The notes under the pieces are model-generated. The model was not told the origin of the DNA, searched no databases, and worked only from the letters and a program-made list of their open reading frames with translations. A DNA stretch of 64,000 nt from Bradyrhizobium sp. Y36 (GTDB lineage Bacteria > Pseudomonadota > Alphaproteobacteria > Rhizobiales > Xanthobacteraceae). The position numbers and the translations under genes were made by a program. This document shows positions 7,295 to 16,498 of the stretch, in pieces. Numbering within the stretch: position 1 is the stretch's first letter; the number at the start of each line of letters is the position of its first letter. Location: positions 186,001 to 250,000 of the forward strand of contig NZ_NWTI01000003.1 of NCBI RefSeq assembly GCF_002531575.1, read 5' to 3'.

Positions 7295-8944
7295 ATGAGT
7301 GATTTCTGGAGCGGCGCGTTCGGCAATGCGCCGGTGATCCAACCCACACGCGGCAGCCAACTGCCGCCGCCGCAAAACACGCCCTATAACAATCTGCTCG
7401 GAGACACTCCCGGGCTCGATTCTTCGATCAACGATGCCGGTGCCCAAGCGGTGTTTCCGATTCTCAGCGCCGATCCGGACTCGCCGGACAGCCTGATCGC
7501 GAAGGCCGGCAAGCCCGCTCATTTCGACGATCCGCCCTCCGCGCTCACCGCGAACATCTTCGCGAGCTGGCATACCGCGTATCAGGCGGAATACATCAAC
7601 CGCCACAAGAGCGAGGCTACGAACGGCATCCTGACCATCGGGTCGGGAAACGATGCGATCCACGTCATGCTCTCGGGCGACCAGACCAAGGTGTACATTC
7701 TGGAATCCCTGCAAAAGGCTGATTTCGCCACCATGGCCATCGCCGACCAGACGATCATCGCAACGGTCGCGAACGCCGATCTGGCCAAGACCGGCGCCGC
7801 CGCCAAGACGCTGGCGCGGCTCGGGATGACGGAGGACGTTGGTCAGGCGACCGACGCGATCAACAAATTGCTCGACACGATCAACAACGATCCGTCGGTG
7901 CCCGACTCGGACAAGCAGGTGTTCAGGGACGAGATCACCAACGTTCAGAACCGCGTCGGCGGGACCAAGGTCTATTCCGTTACCGACATCAACAGCGAGA
8001 TCAGTGCCATCTCGGCTCGCTTCCATCGCGTTGCCGTATTCGCAAAGGCCAAAGCCGCCGGCCCGCTCAAGCCCGACCCCAATGATCCCAATCAATTCAG
8101 GGATGTCACAGGCCTCAATCTCGACGATAACGGCAACAACGTCGATATCGTGAACGGCCTCAAAGCCTTCATGAACGCGGAAAAGCAGATCCTGGCGGCC
8201 GACAATGCGGCGATGCAGATCGCCAATACCGGCACGCTGGCCGGGCTCACGAAACATCTCGATGCGCCGAGCCTGCTCGCTGCGTTTCAGCTCAGCGCCA
8301 ATCTCAAGGACCAGGCCATCAACGCCGCCGACACCGAGGAGATCAACCAGATCAACCTGCTCCTGAAGACCTACAACGTCATCCAGGAGCTCATCAACCA
8401 GACCATCGCGACATTCGATGCATCGAAGAACGACGAGAAACGCGGGCTGCTCGGCTACGACGCAAGCGGCGACATCGGCAATAATTCTGGGAGAGTACCG
8501 GGCGATGCGGACGACCAGGGTCACGAGATCATTGCGCATACCGGGATCGACACGCTGAAGAATCCAGTCGTGGTCGACGCCGACGAAAAGAACAAGTTCA
8601 CGCCGCCGGCCCTGAGTGACGCGCAGCTCAAGGCCATCAGCATGTTCGAAAAAGAGCTCAACGGCATCGCCAGCCCGATCGAGGATTTGCTCGGCGTCAA
8701 GCGGCCCAGCTTCGATTTCTACGACAACAAAGGAACGACGCTGAACTATTTCCAGAAGTCGACCTGGGACCAATGGTCGGCGACGCTGAGCAACACGGTG
8801 CAGCAGATCAGCCAGGAGAACCAGCTCAAGTTCAACGACATCAACACGCTGGAAAAGGAGCGCACCACGCATTTCCAGGCGGCCACGAACGCCTTGTCGA
8901 AAGCGGGTGACATCATCGCGAGCATCGGCAGGAACATCAGCTAG
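7295..8944 (+). CDS. Putative T3SS needle-tip / hydrophilic translocator protein
   Basis: A 549-residue, acidic, hydrophilic protein with no signal peptide, membrane helix or catalytic motif. The N-terminal 60 residues are Pro/Asn-rich, as expected of a T3SS secretion signal. The central part is alpha-helical. The last 70 residues form a long amphipathic coiled coil (from about NYFQKSTWDQWSATLSNTV to IIASIGRNIS), which is how tip proteins of the LcrV/IpaD/EspA classes end. Its place, after a small helical gene and before sctX, sctY and the translocators, supports a role at the needle tip, where it would scaffold the pore proteins. It is longer than LcrV or IpaD (about 330). It could instead be a secreted effector. 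Confidence 0.5.
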   Translation: MSDFWSGAFGNAPVIQPTRGSQLPPPQNTPYNNLLGDTPGLDSSINDAGAQAVFPILSADPDSPDSLIAKAGKPAHFDDPPSALTANIFASWHTAYQAEYINRHKSEATNGILTIGSGNDAIHVMLSGDQTKVYILESLQKADFATMAIADQTIIATVANADLAKTGAAAKTLARLGMTEDVGQATDAINKLLDTINNDPSVPDSDKQVFRDEITNVQNRVGGTKVYSVTDINSEISAISARFHRVAVFAKAKAAGPLKPDPNDPNQFRDVTGLNLDDNGNNVDIVNGLKAFMNAEKQILAADNAAMQIANTGTLAGLTKHLDAPSLLAAFQLSANLKDQAINAADTEEINQINLLLKTYNVIQELINQTIATFDASKNDEKRGLLGYDASGDIGNNSGRVPGDADDQGHEIIAHTGIDTLKNPVVVDADEKNKFTPPALSDAQLKAISMFEKELNGIASPIEDLLGVKRPSFDFYDNKGTTLNYFQKSTWDQWSATLSNTVQQISQENQLKFNDINTLEKERTTHFQAATNALSKAGDIIASIGRNIS

Positions 8945-9022
8945 CGGATTGCAGGGGAGCGCGAGGCGCACGCCCTTCCGTCAGCGCCCCCTCCTCCATG
9001 CTGCAGCCATACGGAGCCGCCC

Positions 9023-9403
9023 ATGCGGATCAGGAGTCTCGAAGTCGGCCTTGAGACCATCTCCCGCTATCAGGTGGGAGACGACGTCCACCTCCCCCAG
9101 GACAAGGGCCTGCGTCCAGTCTTTCTGCCGGTCAGTCAGCCGCTCGACGACGTCCTGAAGCGGCCATCGCTCGATGAACGCCTGCCGGCTCTGCTCCAGC
9201 CCGAGTTCCTCGATCCCGACCTGCTTGAACCGGCGATGCTGGCCGATATCCGCCTCCAGGCGCAGGAGTTGATCGCGGCCAGCGCGAAGCGGGAGACCGG
9301 CGCACGCAAGGAGCTGCTCGAGCGGGCAGCCACCTGCCTCGCGGACGAAAACAGTCTCGACGACGAAGTGCGCCGCTCGCTCGCCGCCCTGCTGCGCGGC
9401 TAG
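9023..9403 (+). CDS. sctX: T3SS protein SctX (YscX family)
   Basis: At 126 residues it is nearly the length of YscX (122). It matches the general YscX layout: an N-terminus with a short GLETISRY-type motif, a Pro-rich middle (LRPVFLPVSQPLDDVLKRP) and a helical C-terminus ending in LLRG. YscX is an early secretion substrate that works with YscY and the export gate SctV. The next gene, two bases downstream, reads as YscY, and the adjacent pair is diagnostic of Ysc-type T3SSs. No signal peptide or membrane segment is visible. Confidence 0.65.
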   Translation: MRIRSLEVGLETISRYQVGDDVHLPQDKGLRPVFLPVSQPLDDVLKRPSLDERLPALLQPEFLDPDLLEPAMLADIRLQAQELIAASAKRETGARKELLERAATCLADENSLDDEVRRSLAALLRG

Positions 9404-9405
9404 CC

Positions 9406-9864
9406 ATGAGCCCGACCAATCTTCCGAGCGTCAAGGACGTCTCGCGTACGACGCGGCTGGCCAGCGGCCAACCGCCGCGCGCCACGGGGCCGCTGTCCGC
9501 CAAGCAGCGCGACTTCCTGCTCCTGAACATCTACGTCCTAGCGCAAAACGGCTTCACCGACCGCGCCACCATTCTCGCGCAGGCGCTGCACGTGCTGGGT
9601 GACAATTCGGCCGAGGTCACGTTGGCGCGCGCCGTGCTCGGCTTCTTCGCGCAGGAGTGGGGCGCGGCGCTCGCCTGCCTCGACGAGCTCGACCGCATCG
9701 AGCCGATCGAACGCTTCGGTACCTATACGATGACCGACGCGCAGCGGCTGCGGCGCTATCTCAAGGCACGGTGCTTCTTTGAGCTCGACGACCTGCCCCG
9801 CGCGCGCGACGTGGTGGAGAGCTATCTGCGCCACGGCACCGCAACCGCGGACCGGGCGGGTTAG
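9406..9864 (+). CDS. sctY: T3SS chaperone SctY (YscY family)
   Basis: Residues 30-145 resemble YscY. The start of the fold, LSAKQRDFLLLNIYVLAQNG, parallels the K-R-Q-x-E-F-L-L-L-N opening of YscY, and the rest continues with TPR-like helices (RYLKARCFFELDDLPRARDV). YscY is the cytosolic chaperone of YscX, and together they engage the export gate. The first 28 residues are an extension absent from the Yersinia protein (114 residues). The ATG lies two bases after the sctX stop, so the two are translationally coupled. SctX/SctY occur only in a subset of T3SS families, which helps classify this locus. Confidence 0.7.
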   Translation: MSPTNLPSVKDVSRTTRLASGQPPRATGPLSAKQRDFLLLNIYVLAQNGFTDRATILAQALHVLGDNSAEVTLARAVLGFFAQEWGAALACLDELDRIEPIERFGTYTMTDAQRLRRYLKARCFFELDDLPRARDVVESYLRHGTATADRAG

Positions 9865-9984
9865 CGGCGAGGCCGCTTCCTCGCGAAGCTCGGCGAGGGA
9901 TGAGCGAGCCCACGTGTCACGTCTGAGACAACGGACCGTCGCCGCCCATGCCAAAAACCGTGCAACGCGAAAAGGAGAAATCGG

Positions 9985-12435
9985 ATGTCCCCACGCACCG
10001 AAGCGGCTCCCCGGCCGACGCTTCCGCCGACCATTCCTGCCAGCGACGACCGGCCCGAAACCAAGACACAGCAATCCCGTCCTACAGCGGGCCTTCTCGG
10101 GTTGCCGTCGCAGGCGCCTGCGGCACCCCTGACCCTGCTCCCGGAAGCCCAAACCACGGCCGCCTCGGTGGTCAGTCCGCAGGCCATTCAAGCCGCGTCG
10201 GATATCGTTGGAGACGCGCTCAAGGGCGCGCACGGCGATGCCCTGAAGACGCTCCAACATCTCAGCATCAGCTGTCGGCAGCAGCCCGACGACGTGCGGG
10301 GACTGGTTCTGCAGGATCCCATGACGTCCTACCTCGTCAACGAAGCCATCAAGCAGATCGACGCACCGCTCTCCGACACCGCGCTTTTGCCGCAGCAGCG
10401 CGCGGACCGGGCAGTCCACAATCTCGCGACGGCTGCCGCCTCCGTCGATCGCGAGTTCGCCGCGATGCTCGCCGAATGGGCCGCGGTGGACTATCACCGC
10501 CCCGTCGGGGACCAGCAGACCTTTCCGCCACTCGCGGCGCTCGGTCCGGACGGCCTTGCCGACGTCGTTACGCTCAGCGATCAGATCTCTGGAACGGAGA
10601 GAGGTGACCGCGTAGTGACCGACTTCGCGTCCCTCACCGCCTGGGACGCGACGCCGGTGCTCGGCGCCATGCAGCACGGAGGCGGCATGGCCTACGCGGT
10701 CGCCCACGCGCGTCAGGCGCGGGCGCAAGGCGGCGACGCATCCGAAGTGTTCCAGACGCTTGCCGCCGCGACGCCTGGGTCGCAGGCCGATATCCAGCAC
10801 AAGACGAAGGCCGATGTCGAGGCGCTCGCCAAGCATGACGGTGAACTGGCGTGGCTGTCCACCACCCTGGGGCCGGCCCTTTCCGCGGATCGATCGCAAG
10901 CGGCGATGGACGCCTATCTCGCGCATAAGGGCCCGGAATGGCGCGCGGAACACGACCGCTTGAAGCAGACCATCGTCGACGACGGCAGCAGACTGGTCCG
11001 GCACATGATCGCGCTGGGAAAGCTGACCGGCAAACTCGACGCCGGTCCCGAATTGCTGGGCCAGTGGATGGCCATTGCAAACGACGACGCAGCACGCCTT
11101 GCGATGGAGATGGCGATTCAGGCCGACCCGAGTCTGCAAAAGGACGAGGCGCTGAACGACATCGTCGGCATGCTCTCGTCTCTCAAGGGCCACGACGGCT
11201 CTGCCTTCTCGCTGGCAACCAAGGGCAAGCTCGCCTTTCTCGGCTTGCGGCTCACCAACGTAGCGGCCACCGCCCTCGTGCGACGCATGGTATCCGGCAA
11301 GCTCGCCGGCCTCGACGTGACCGATCCGAAACGGATCGAGAAGGCGATCGAGGCGATCAAGGGGCTGGGGGACACGCGGCTTGCTAGGCTGCTGGGAATT
11401 TCGAAGCCAGAGCTCGACAAGGCGATCACCGCCGTGACGAAGGTTTCGCAGGTGGCGACCGATGACGCCGCGGCGCTTGTCGGCTTCGAGGCGGAGCTGA
11501 AGGCGGCCGGGCGCACCGCCGGCGCGTTCGCGCGGGAGACCCCTGCCGGCCAGGTGATACGCGGCCTTGCGGTCGCGGTGGTCGGCCTCAATCTCGGCCT
11601 CAGCATACGCGCATTCGCCGCGAAGCCCGACCTGCCCGGCGCGCTCAAGGTCGGGACGCTGAGTGCCCTCGGGACGCAAAGGCTCAGCGAATTTCTGGTC
11701 AGTATCGGTCAGGCCGATGCCACCAAGGGGTTCGGACGGCTGGCCGGCGCGAAGGTGGGCAAAGTTGCCGCGGGCGAAGTCCTGATTGCCGCGTACGCGG
11801 TGCTCGAAGCCGTGAACAGCGTGCGCTCGGGTTTCGGCCTCGGCGTTCCCCAGGACACCGCAGCAGCGCTGGCTTCCGCCGGCTCCGCCGTCGGATTCGG
11901 GCTCGCGGTGGCTCCCGCGTTCGGCGCGGCATCCTGGACCGGGCCGGCGGGAATTGCCGTCGCGGCAGTATCGGTGGTCGGCAAGGCAGTGTACGACGGG
12001 CATAAAGCCGCCCATCAATACGAAGAGCCCACGCGGATCATGCTGCGCGCGGCGGGGTTCAGTCCGCTGGCGTCGAGCGAATTGAGCAAACGGAGCGGCT
12101 ATCTCACGGCGCTCCCCGGAGGCTCTCAAATCACGTTCCTGGCGCAGTATGCTGCCTACCGGCAAATGACGCCCGAACAGCTTTCGGCCTGGATCAATGG
12201 CCTCAGCGACAAGCAGCTCCGGACGCTTTCAGAACTGCTGCTGTCCGAGCTGAAGCAGGGCGAAGACGGCACCGACAAGTCCGACAAGATCAGGCCGCAA
12301 TGGAGCGGTGACGCTCTCTCGCACGGCGTGAGTCACGGACCGGATCACGAACACCTTTTCTGGGCCTTCGACCTCGGGCTCGATCGCGAGCAAATTCATC
12401 ACCCGCCGGCGAAGGAGCTTCATCCCTTCCGCTAG
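9985..12435 (+). CDS. Large putative T3SS-secreted protein (816 aa) with hydrophobic Ala/Gly-rich region
   Basis: A good AAAGGAGAAA site precedes the ATG. The first 65 residues are Pro/Thr/Ala-rich and look disordered, like a type III secretion signal. Residues 65-520 are soluble and helical. Residues about 530-690 are Ala/Gly-rich and hydrophobic, with several weak membrane-like stretches (for example AAALASAGSAVGFGLAVAPA). A helical segment and a His-rich tail follow. No enzyme motif was found. The layout recalls HrpK/HrpF-like translocon-associated proteins or large effectors, but I cannot assign a family. It lies between sctY and the two paralogous small genes, all on the same strand. Confidence 0.6.
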   Translation: MSPRTEAAPRPTLPPTIPASDDRPETKTQQSRPTAGLLGLPSQAPAAPLTLLPEAQTTAASVVSPQAIQAASDIVGDALKGAHGDALKTLQHLSISCRQQPDDVRGLVLQDPMTSYLVNEAIKQIDAPLSDTALLPQQRADRAVHNLATAAASVDREFAAMLAEWAAVDYHRPVGDQQTFPPLAALGPDGLADVVTLSDQISGTERGDRVVTDFASLTAWDATPVLGAMQHGGGMAYAVAHARQARAQGGDASEVFQTLAAATPGSQADIQHKTKADVEALAKHDGELAWLSTTLGPALSADRSQAAMDAYLAHKGPEWRAEHDRLKQTIVDDGSRLVRHMIALGKLTGKLDAGPELLGQWMAIANDDAARLAMEMAIQADPSLQKDEALNDIVGMLSSLKGHDGSAFSLATKGKLAFLGLRLTNVAATALVRRMVSGKLAGLDVTDPKRIEKAIEAIKGLGDTRLARLLGISKPELDKAITAVTKVSQVATDDAAALVGFEAELKAAGRTAGAFARETPAGQVIRGLAVAVVGLNLGLSIRAFAAKPDLPGALKVGTLSALGTQRLSEFLVSIGQADATKGFGRLAGAKVGKVAAGEVLIAAYAVLEAVNSVRSGFGLGVPQDTAAALASAGSAVGFGLAVAPAFGAASWTGPAGIAVAAVSVVGKAVYDGHKAAHQYEEPTRIMLRAAGFSPLASSELSKRSGYLTALPGGSQITFLAQYAAYRQMTPEQLSAWINGLSDKQLRTLSELLLSELKQGEDGTDKSDKIRPQWSGDALSHGVSHGPDHEHLFWAFDLGLDREQIHHPPAKELHPFR

Positions 12436-12574
12436 CCGCGATCGCCGGCTGCGAGGTCGAAAGGTCCGGCCTCTGTCATCCCCGGCACAACGCCAACGAC
12501 GCAACCGTGTCAGCAATGCGTGGAGGCACTCGCGCCAAGCGAAGCCAACCGACGCAACGGGGGGAGAAGACAGA

Positions 12575-13129
12575 ATGAGCGGTGAAGTCAGCAGCCCTGC
12601 ATCCCAACAACCAGTGCACCTGCGGTCGCCGATCGAGGTGGCAGAAGCGCCTGCGGCCGGCAAGCCGGTCTCCGGCGGGGTCGCCACGCAGAAGAGCGCG
12701 CCTCCCCCGCCTCCACCTGAGCCCCGCACCGAGATGGAGATAACGGCGGAGCACAGCGCCAGAGCGGCCAGGGATGCGGTCGCGCGCTACAAGCAGGACA
12801 AGAAAGAATGGGAGACGATCGAGCATTCCAACCTGCGGCCGGCGGCGAAGCAGGAGAAACTGGAACGCCTCAGACCCAATCTCGAGCATCACTGGACCGA
12901 GGCATCCAGGCTCACCCGATCGAATTTGGAGCTGCAGGATCTGGTCCTTCGACGGACCTGGGACGTGTGGCAGAAGGCGAAGGGGGAGCTGGAACAGGCG
13001 AAAAAGGGAAATGATCAAGGAGCGATCAGCGAGGCAGCACACAAAGCGGCGAATGCCTTCGCGACCTATACAGACGCGCGACTGCGTCAGGACGAGGCGG
13101 TTAAGCTGAGCAACGACAAATATTGGTAG
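12575..13129 (+). CDS. Putative T3SS substrate, tandem paralogue A
   Basis: This 184-residue protein starts after a GGGGAGA site. Its N-terminus contains QPVHLRSPIEVAEAP and GKPVSGGVATQ, and the next gene repeats this pattern almost exactly. A Pro run (PPPPPPEP) follows, then a long helical, charged region (IEHSNLRPAAKQEKLERLRP) that is probably coiled coil. It has no signal peptide or membrane segment. The shared N-terminus plus variable helical body is what one expects of duplicated secreted proteins that keep a common export signal. It lies just upstream of the translocator chaperone and translocators. I do not recognise the family. Confidence 0.6.
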   Translation: MSGEVSSPASQQPVHLRSPIEVAEAPAAGKPVSGGVATQKSAPPPPPPEPRTEMEITAEHSARAARDAVARYKQDKKEWETIEHSNLRPAAKQEKLERLRPNLEHHWTEASRLTRSNLELQDLVLRRTWDVWQKAKGELEQAKKGNDQGAISEAAHKAANAFATYTDARLRQDEAVKLSNDKYW

Positions 13130-13150
13130 CGACCGCGCGGAGCCGACCTG

Positions 13151-13798
13151 ATGAGCGACGGAGTGGATCGTCCACAAAATCAGCCGGTGCATGTACCAAC
13201 ACAGGTCCGCGTTGCGGAAGCGCCCTCGCCGGGCAAGCCGGTCTCCGGCGGAATTGCGGCGCAAACGACGCCGCCTCCCCCTGCCGCGCCAAAGCCCTTC
13301 GACATCGATCGCGAGGTCGCCGAAGCCCTCAACAGATCGACGGCCGAGGCGCTTGCGGTCTACGAGACCGACATCGCAACGACGCGTTCCATCGAGCAAT
13401 CCAAGCTGGCGCCGGATGCCAAGCGGGAAAAGCTGGCGCTGCTCCGACCCGCGCTCGAGTGTCACGCCTCCGAAGCGCGCAACCTGGCCGATGCGAATGT
13501 CGAATGGCAGCAACGGCACCTGCGCAAGGCATGGGACGCCAAGCACGAGGCCGCTGAAGCCTCGAAGCGCGCGCTCGAGACGGCCATGCGCGCCAGGCAC
13601 ACCGTCACCATGGGAACGCCGCGAGCGGATGCCTATATCCGCTCGACCTATGACGAGCGGGTCAGGACAGGGACGCGACGACAGCAGACAAGCGACGCCT
13701 ATGACGAGGCGCAACGTCATGCCAGTCAGGCCCATCAACTTCAACTGAGAGTCTATCATCATCTGGGCGTCAAACCGCCGCCGCTTCCACTGGATTAG
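13151..13798 (+). CDS. Putative T3SS substrate, tandem paralogue B
   Basis: This 215-residue protein is a diverged copy of the preceding one. Its N-terminus has QPVHVPTQVRVAEAP and GKPVSGGIAAQ, then a Pro-rich linker. The body keeps spaced matches (IEQSKLAPDAKREKLALLRP) before diverging into a longer helical C-terminus with a PPPLPLD tail. The gap to paralogue A is 21 bases, so the two are in one operon. There is no signal peptide or enzyme motif. The pair probably arose by tandem duplication. Family unknown; the T3SS role is inferred from position and from the N-terminal conservation. Confidence 0.6.
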   Translation: MSDGVDRPQNQPVHVPTQVRVAEAPSPGKPVSGGIAAQTTPPPPAAPKPFDIDREVAEALNRSTAEALAVYETDIATTRSIEQSKLAPDAKREKLALLRPALECHASEARNLADANVEWQQRHLRKAWDAKHEAAEASKRALETAMRARHTVTMGTPRADAYIRSTYDERVRTGTRRQQTSDAYDEAQRHASQAHQLQLRVYHHLGVKPPPLPLD

Positions 13799-13960
13799 TC
13801 GAAAGCGGCAAATGCTCGTGCTCGCGCCGATCGTGTGTCCCGCCACAGGCCCATCCGAACGGCGCACGCCGCCAAACAGGACGCCGCTGTAATCCCTGCG
13901 ACACGGCCGCTGCACCCCCTCGCTTATGATGCCGACACTGGGTTCGAGGACCTCACCGCG

Positions 13961-14542
13961 ATGTCGATACTCGATGGACTGCCGAAGAGCGAAGCCGAAT
14001 GGCGCCGTCTGATGGACGCGGCCGCTCCGATCGCGCAGCGGCTGATCGATGAGCTCGAGCTTTCGCCGAAGGCCCAGAGCATCCTCAAGCTGATGTCGGA
14101 AGGCATGGCGCTGGCCGACATCTGCGGTCTCACGCAGGAGGAGCGCGACGCCATGTTCATCCGCGGCTGCCGGATGATCCAGGCCGGCGACGTCACGAAG
14201 GGACGCGACTGGATGTTGATGCTGCACCAGCTCGAGCCGCTCGACGCACGCGTGATCTACGCGATCGCCCTCACCTATCAGGGCGAGGGCAACATCGCGC
14301 TGGCCGCCAAGCTCTATGTGCATTTCATCGCGCTCGACGCCGCCAATCCGGAAGGGCATCTGCGGCTCGGCGAATGCCTGCTGTCCGCCCGCGAATATGA
14401 CGGCGCGATTGCGCATTTCGCGGTCGGCGAACGGCTGAGCCGCGGCACCAATGCCGCCGCCGCGGCGCACGCCGTGCGGATGCATGCGCATGCCCTCGAG
14501 CGGCGCTCCGCGCATCAGCGCCTCCGCCAGGCCGCGCGATAG
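13961..14542 (+). CDS. SycD/LcrH-type translocator chaperone (TPR)
   Basis: From the ATG at 13961, which has GAGGA ten bases upstream, the protein has 193 residues. It contains three TPR-like repeats, for example MFIRGCRMIQAGDVTKGRDW, VIYAIALTYQGEGNIALAAK and HLRLGECLLSAREYDGAIAH. This is the fold of class II T3SS chaperones (SycD/LcrH/SicA), which bind the two hydrophobic translocators in the cytosol. The two translocator genes follow directly, in the classic lcrH-yopB-yopD order. The frame is open 42 codons further upstream, but that part is Ala/Pro-rich and has no good ribosome site. Confidence 0.75.
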   Translation: MSILDGLPKSEAEWRRLMDAAAPIAQRLIDELELSPKAQSILKLMSEGMALADICGLTQEERDAMFIRGCRMIQAGDVTKGRDWMLMLHQLEPLDARVIYAIALTYQGEGNIALAAKLYVHFIALDAANPEGHLRLGECLLSAREYDGAIAHFAVGERLSRGTNAAAAAHAVRMHAHALERRSAHQRLRQAAR

Positions 14543-14574
14543 CGATCAACCATCATCAGCAAGAGCAGCTCGCC

Positions 14575-15552
14575 ATGGACGCCGTCACCAAGCCAGTTTC
14601 GCCGATCTCGACCGGACAGGTCGCGCCGCAGATCGTCCCTGTCGAACCGAAGGTCGGCGCCGGGGTCGCCGGTGCGGCCGCGGTCGGCAGCGGCAACCTG
14701 CCCCCGCCGGGCGGCGTTGCCGACGACCTCGGTGCGGCCTTCGCAAGCCTCGTCGGCTTCATGCCGAACCAGGAGAGCCCGGAGCTGACCTGTGCCGTCG
14801 CGGCCGCCAAGATCGCGGATATCCTGGGCAAGTCCAACCGCGACCAGATCAAGGTCGACGACCAGCGCCGCCAGGAGGTGGTTGCGCGGCGACTGGAGGC
14901 CGCGCAAAAGGCGATCGACGAGCTCGCCAAGCAGTCGGACGGTGGATTTCTGGATATCGTCAAGACTGTCTGCGAAGTGATCGTTTCCGTCGTGAGCATC
15001 GTTGTCGGCGTGGCCGCGAGCGCGAGTGGCGTCGGTGGCCCGCTCGGCGCCTTGCTGATCGCTGCGGGCGTCTGTGGTCTCATATCTGCGACCGACAGCA
15101 CGCTGAACATGACCACAGGGCACGGACTGGCCGGCAACCTCTATCTCGCGTTCCGCCCCGGCGACAAGGATGGCGCCAACGACGCCGACACGATATTTGG
15201 CATCGCGCTCGCCGCGGCGCAGATTGCGCTCGGCGTGGCGACCATCGTCTGCGGTAACCCGTCCGAGCTTCAAGCTGGCATCCTCCGGCTGTCCGCCCAG
15301 CTCACAGCATCGGCGGCCGAGGCGACGGCCGCCTACGTCGATTACCAGAACGCCGGCCACCAGGCGGCAAGCAAGCGGGCACATGCCGATCAGCAGATTG
15401 CCCAGGCCACGCTCGAGCAGATCGACGAATACGTGCAGCAGACCATCAAGCGCCTGACGACGACGAGCGAGAGCTGGAGCCGCGTCCTCGAGGAGACCGC
15501 CGACACCCTGCGCAACAAGGCAAGCGCAACCTCGCGCGTCCGCTTCGCTTGA
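14575..15552 (+). CDS. sctE: T3SS translocon major pore protein (YopB/SseC/EspD type)
   Basis: A 325-residue protein with a Pro/Gly/Ala-rich N-terminus, a helical segment near residues 75-120, and a strong hydrophobic region at about 130-170 (IVKTVCEVIVSVVSIVVGVA and GPLGALLIAAGVCGLIS). A second hydrophobic stretch lies near 210-226 (GIALAAAQIALGVATIV), and the C-terminus is helical and amphipathic. Two membrane segments flanked by coiled coils are the hallmark of the major translocator, which inserts into the host membrane. It follows its likely chaperone and precedes the minor translocator. Confidence 0.7.
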   Translation: MDAVTKPVSPISTGQVAPQIVPVEPKVGAGVAGAAAVGSGNLPPPGGVADDLGAAFASLVGFMPNQESPELTCAVAAAKIADILGKSNRDQIKVDDQRRQEVVARRLEAAQKAIDELAKQSDGGFLDIVKTVCEVIVSVVSIVVGVAASASGVGGPLGALLIAAGVCGLISATDSTLNMTTGHGLAGNLYLAFRPGDKDGANDADTIFGIALAAAQIALGVATIVCGNPSELQAGILRLSAQLTASAAEATAAYVDYQNAGHQAASKRAHADQQIAQATLEQIDEYVQQTIKRLTTTSESWSRVLEETADTLRNKASATSRVRFA

Positions 15553-15582
15553 CGCCCCATTCATGCAAGGAGACACCACACC

Positions 15583-16380
15583 ATGATCGAGAGCATTCGA
15601 AATTCGGGCGCCCAGCTCGACCAGCCGCTGCAGGACGGTGCCCAGCCCGTCGCGAAGGGCGGCAAGGCCACCGCGTCGGGAATCTCCAACCTGCAAAGCA
15701 CCGTTCCGCCTTCCACAGCCTCCGTCCCTCGAAATGTGGCGTCGACATTCGCGCCGACCTCGGCGGTCCCGGCAGCCGAGTATGACGGCGCAGTCGACGC
15801 CGCCGCGAGCCGCTTCTCCGCCGCAGCGAGTGCGCTGAACCCGGCGGTCGTCCCGGACGGCGACGCCGGATTGGCGCTGTCGCCGCTGGATGCCGCACGC
15901 GCGCTGTTCAAGGCCGTCCTGCAATCGAACGATCACCAGCAGGACGACGCCCTCCAGAAGCGCAAGGAGGCCATGGAGGCTGCACGCTCGCAGCAGCTGG
16001 CCCAAGCAGCCACCAACAAGACGGCGGCCAAAGAGATCGAGAGCAATTCGACGTGGCAACTCGTGACGTCGCTAGCTGGCAGCGCCGCCACCATGGGAAG
16101 CGCCTATTGGAGCTCGGAAAGCGGCCACCGAACATTTGGCAAAGGCCTATCGGACGCACTTGCAGCCGGTTCAGCCAAAATCGGATCCGAGACCCAGGCC
16201 GATACCAAGTATCGCGAAGCGGAAGGCCAGATCGCCGCGGCCGACGCCGAGCTGGCCAACACCCACAAGGCGGACGCCAACGATCTGACGGAACGGCTGC
16301 GCCAGCAGTTCCAGCAGCTGTTCCAGGCCATGTCGGAGATGCGGGCCGAGAAGGCCAATCAGCTTCGCGCGCTGGTTTGA
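15583..16380 (+). CDS. sctB: T3SS translocon minor pore protein (YopD/SseD/EspB type)
   Basis: This 265-residue protein begins 30 bases after the major translocator gene, with a GGAG site. The N-terminal 100 residues are polar and Ala/Ser/Pro-rich. A helical region follows (QKRKEAMEAARSQQLAQAA), then one moderately hydrophobic segment (WQLVTSLAGSAATMGSAYWS, about residues 157-176), then a C-terminal amphipathic helix with a Gln/Arg pattern (RLRQQFQQLFQAMSEMRAEK). One membrane-active segment plus a C-terminal amphipathic helix fits the minor translocator partner. Identity rests on architecture and gene order more than on direct sequence similarity. Confidence 0.65.
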   Translation: MIESIRNSGAQLDQPLQDGAQPVAKGGKATASGISNLQSTVPPSTASVPRNVASTFAPTSAVPAAEYDGAVDAAASRFSAAASALNPAVVPDGDAGLALSPLDAARALFKAVLQSNDHQQDDALQKRKEAMEAARSQQLAQAATNKTAAKEIESNSTWQLVTSLAGSAATMGSAYWSSESGHRTFGKGLSDALAAGSAKIGSETQADTKYREAEGQIAAADAELANTHKADANDLTERLRQQFQQLFQAMSEMRAEKANQLRALV

Positions 16381-16498
16381 TCCGGCGGCACCGGACCGGC
16401 ATGACGCCGCGAGGCAAGATGGCGACATCCTTCACGATCGCACCACCGTCCCGCACCGCCACGGCGCTGCTGCGGGACGGCCGTAGAGACAGCCCGCG

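Noticed and set aside
7268..8971. Minus-strand frame of 567 codons
   Set aside because: Antisense to the tip-like gene. Composition and lack of a start context mark it as a shadow.
9538..12165. Minus-strand frame of 875 codons
   Set aside because: Antisense shadow spanning two plus-strand genes (sctY and the 816-residue gene). The plus-strand genes have good starts and coherent context.
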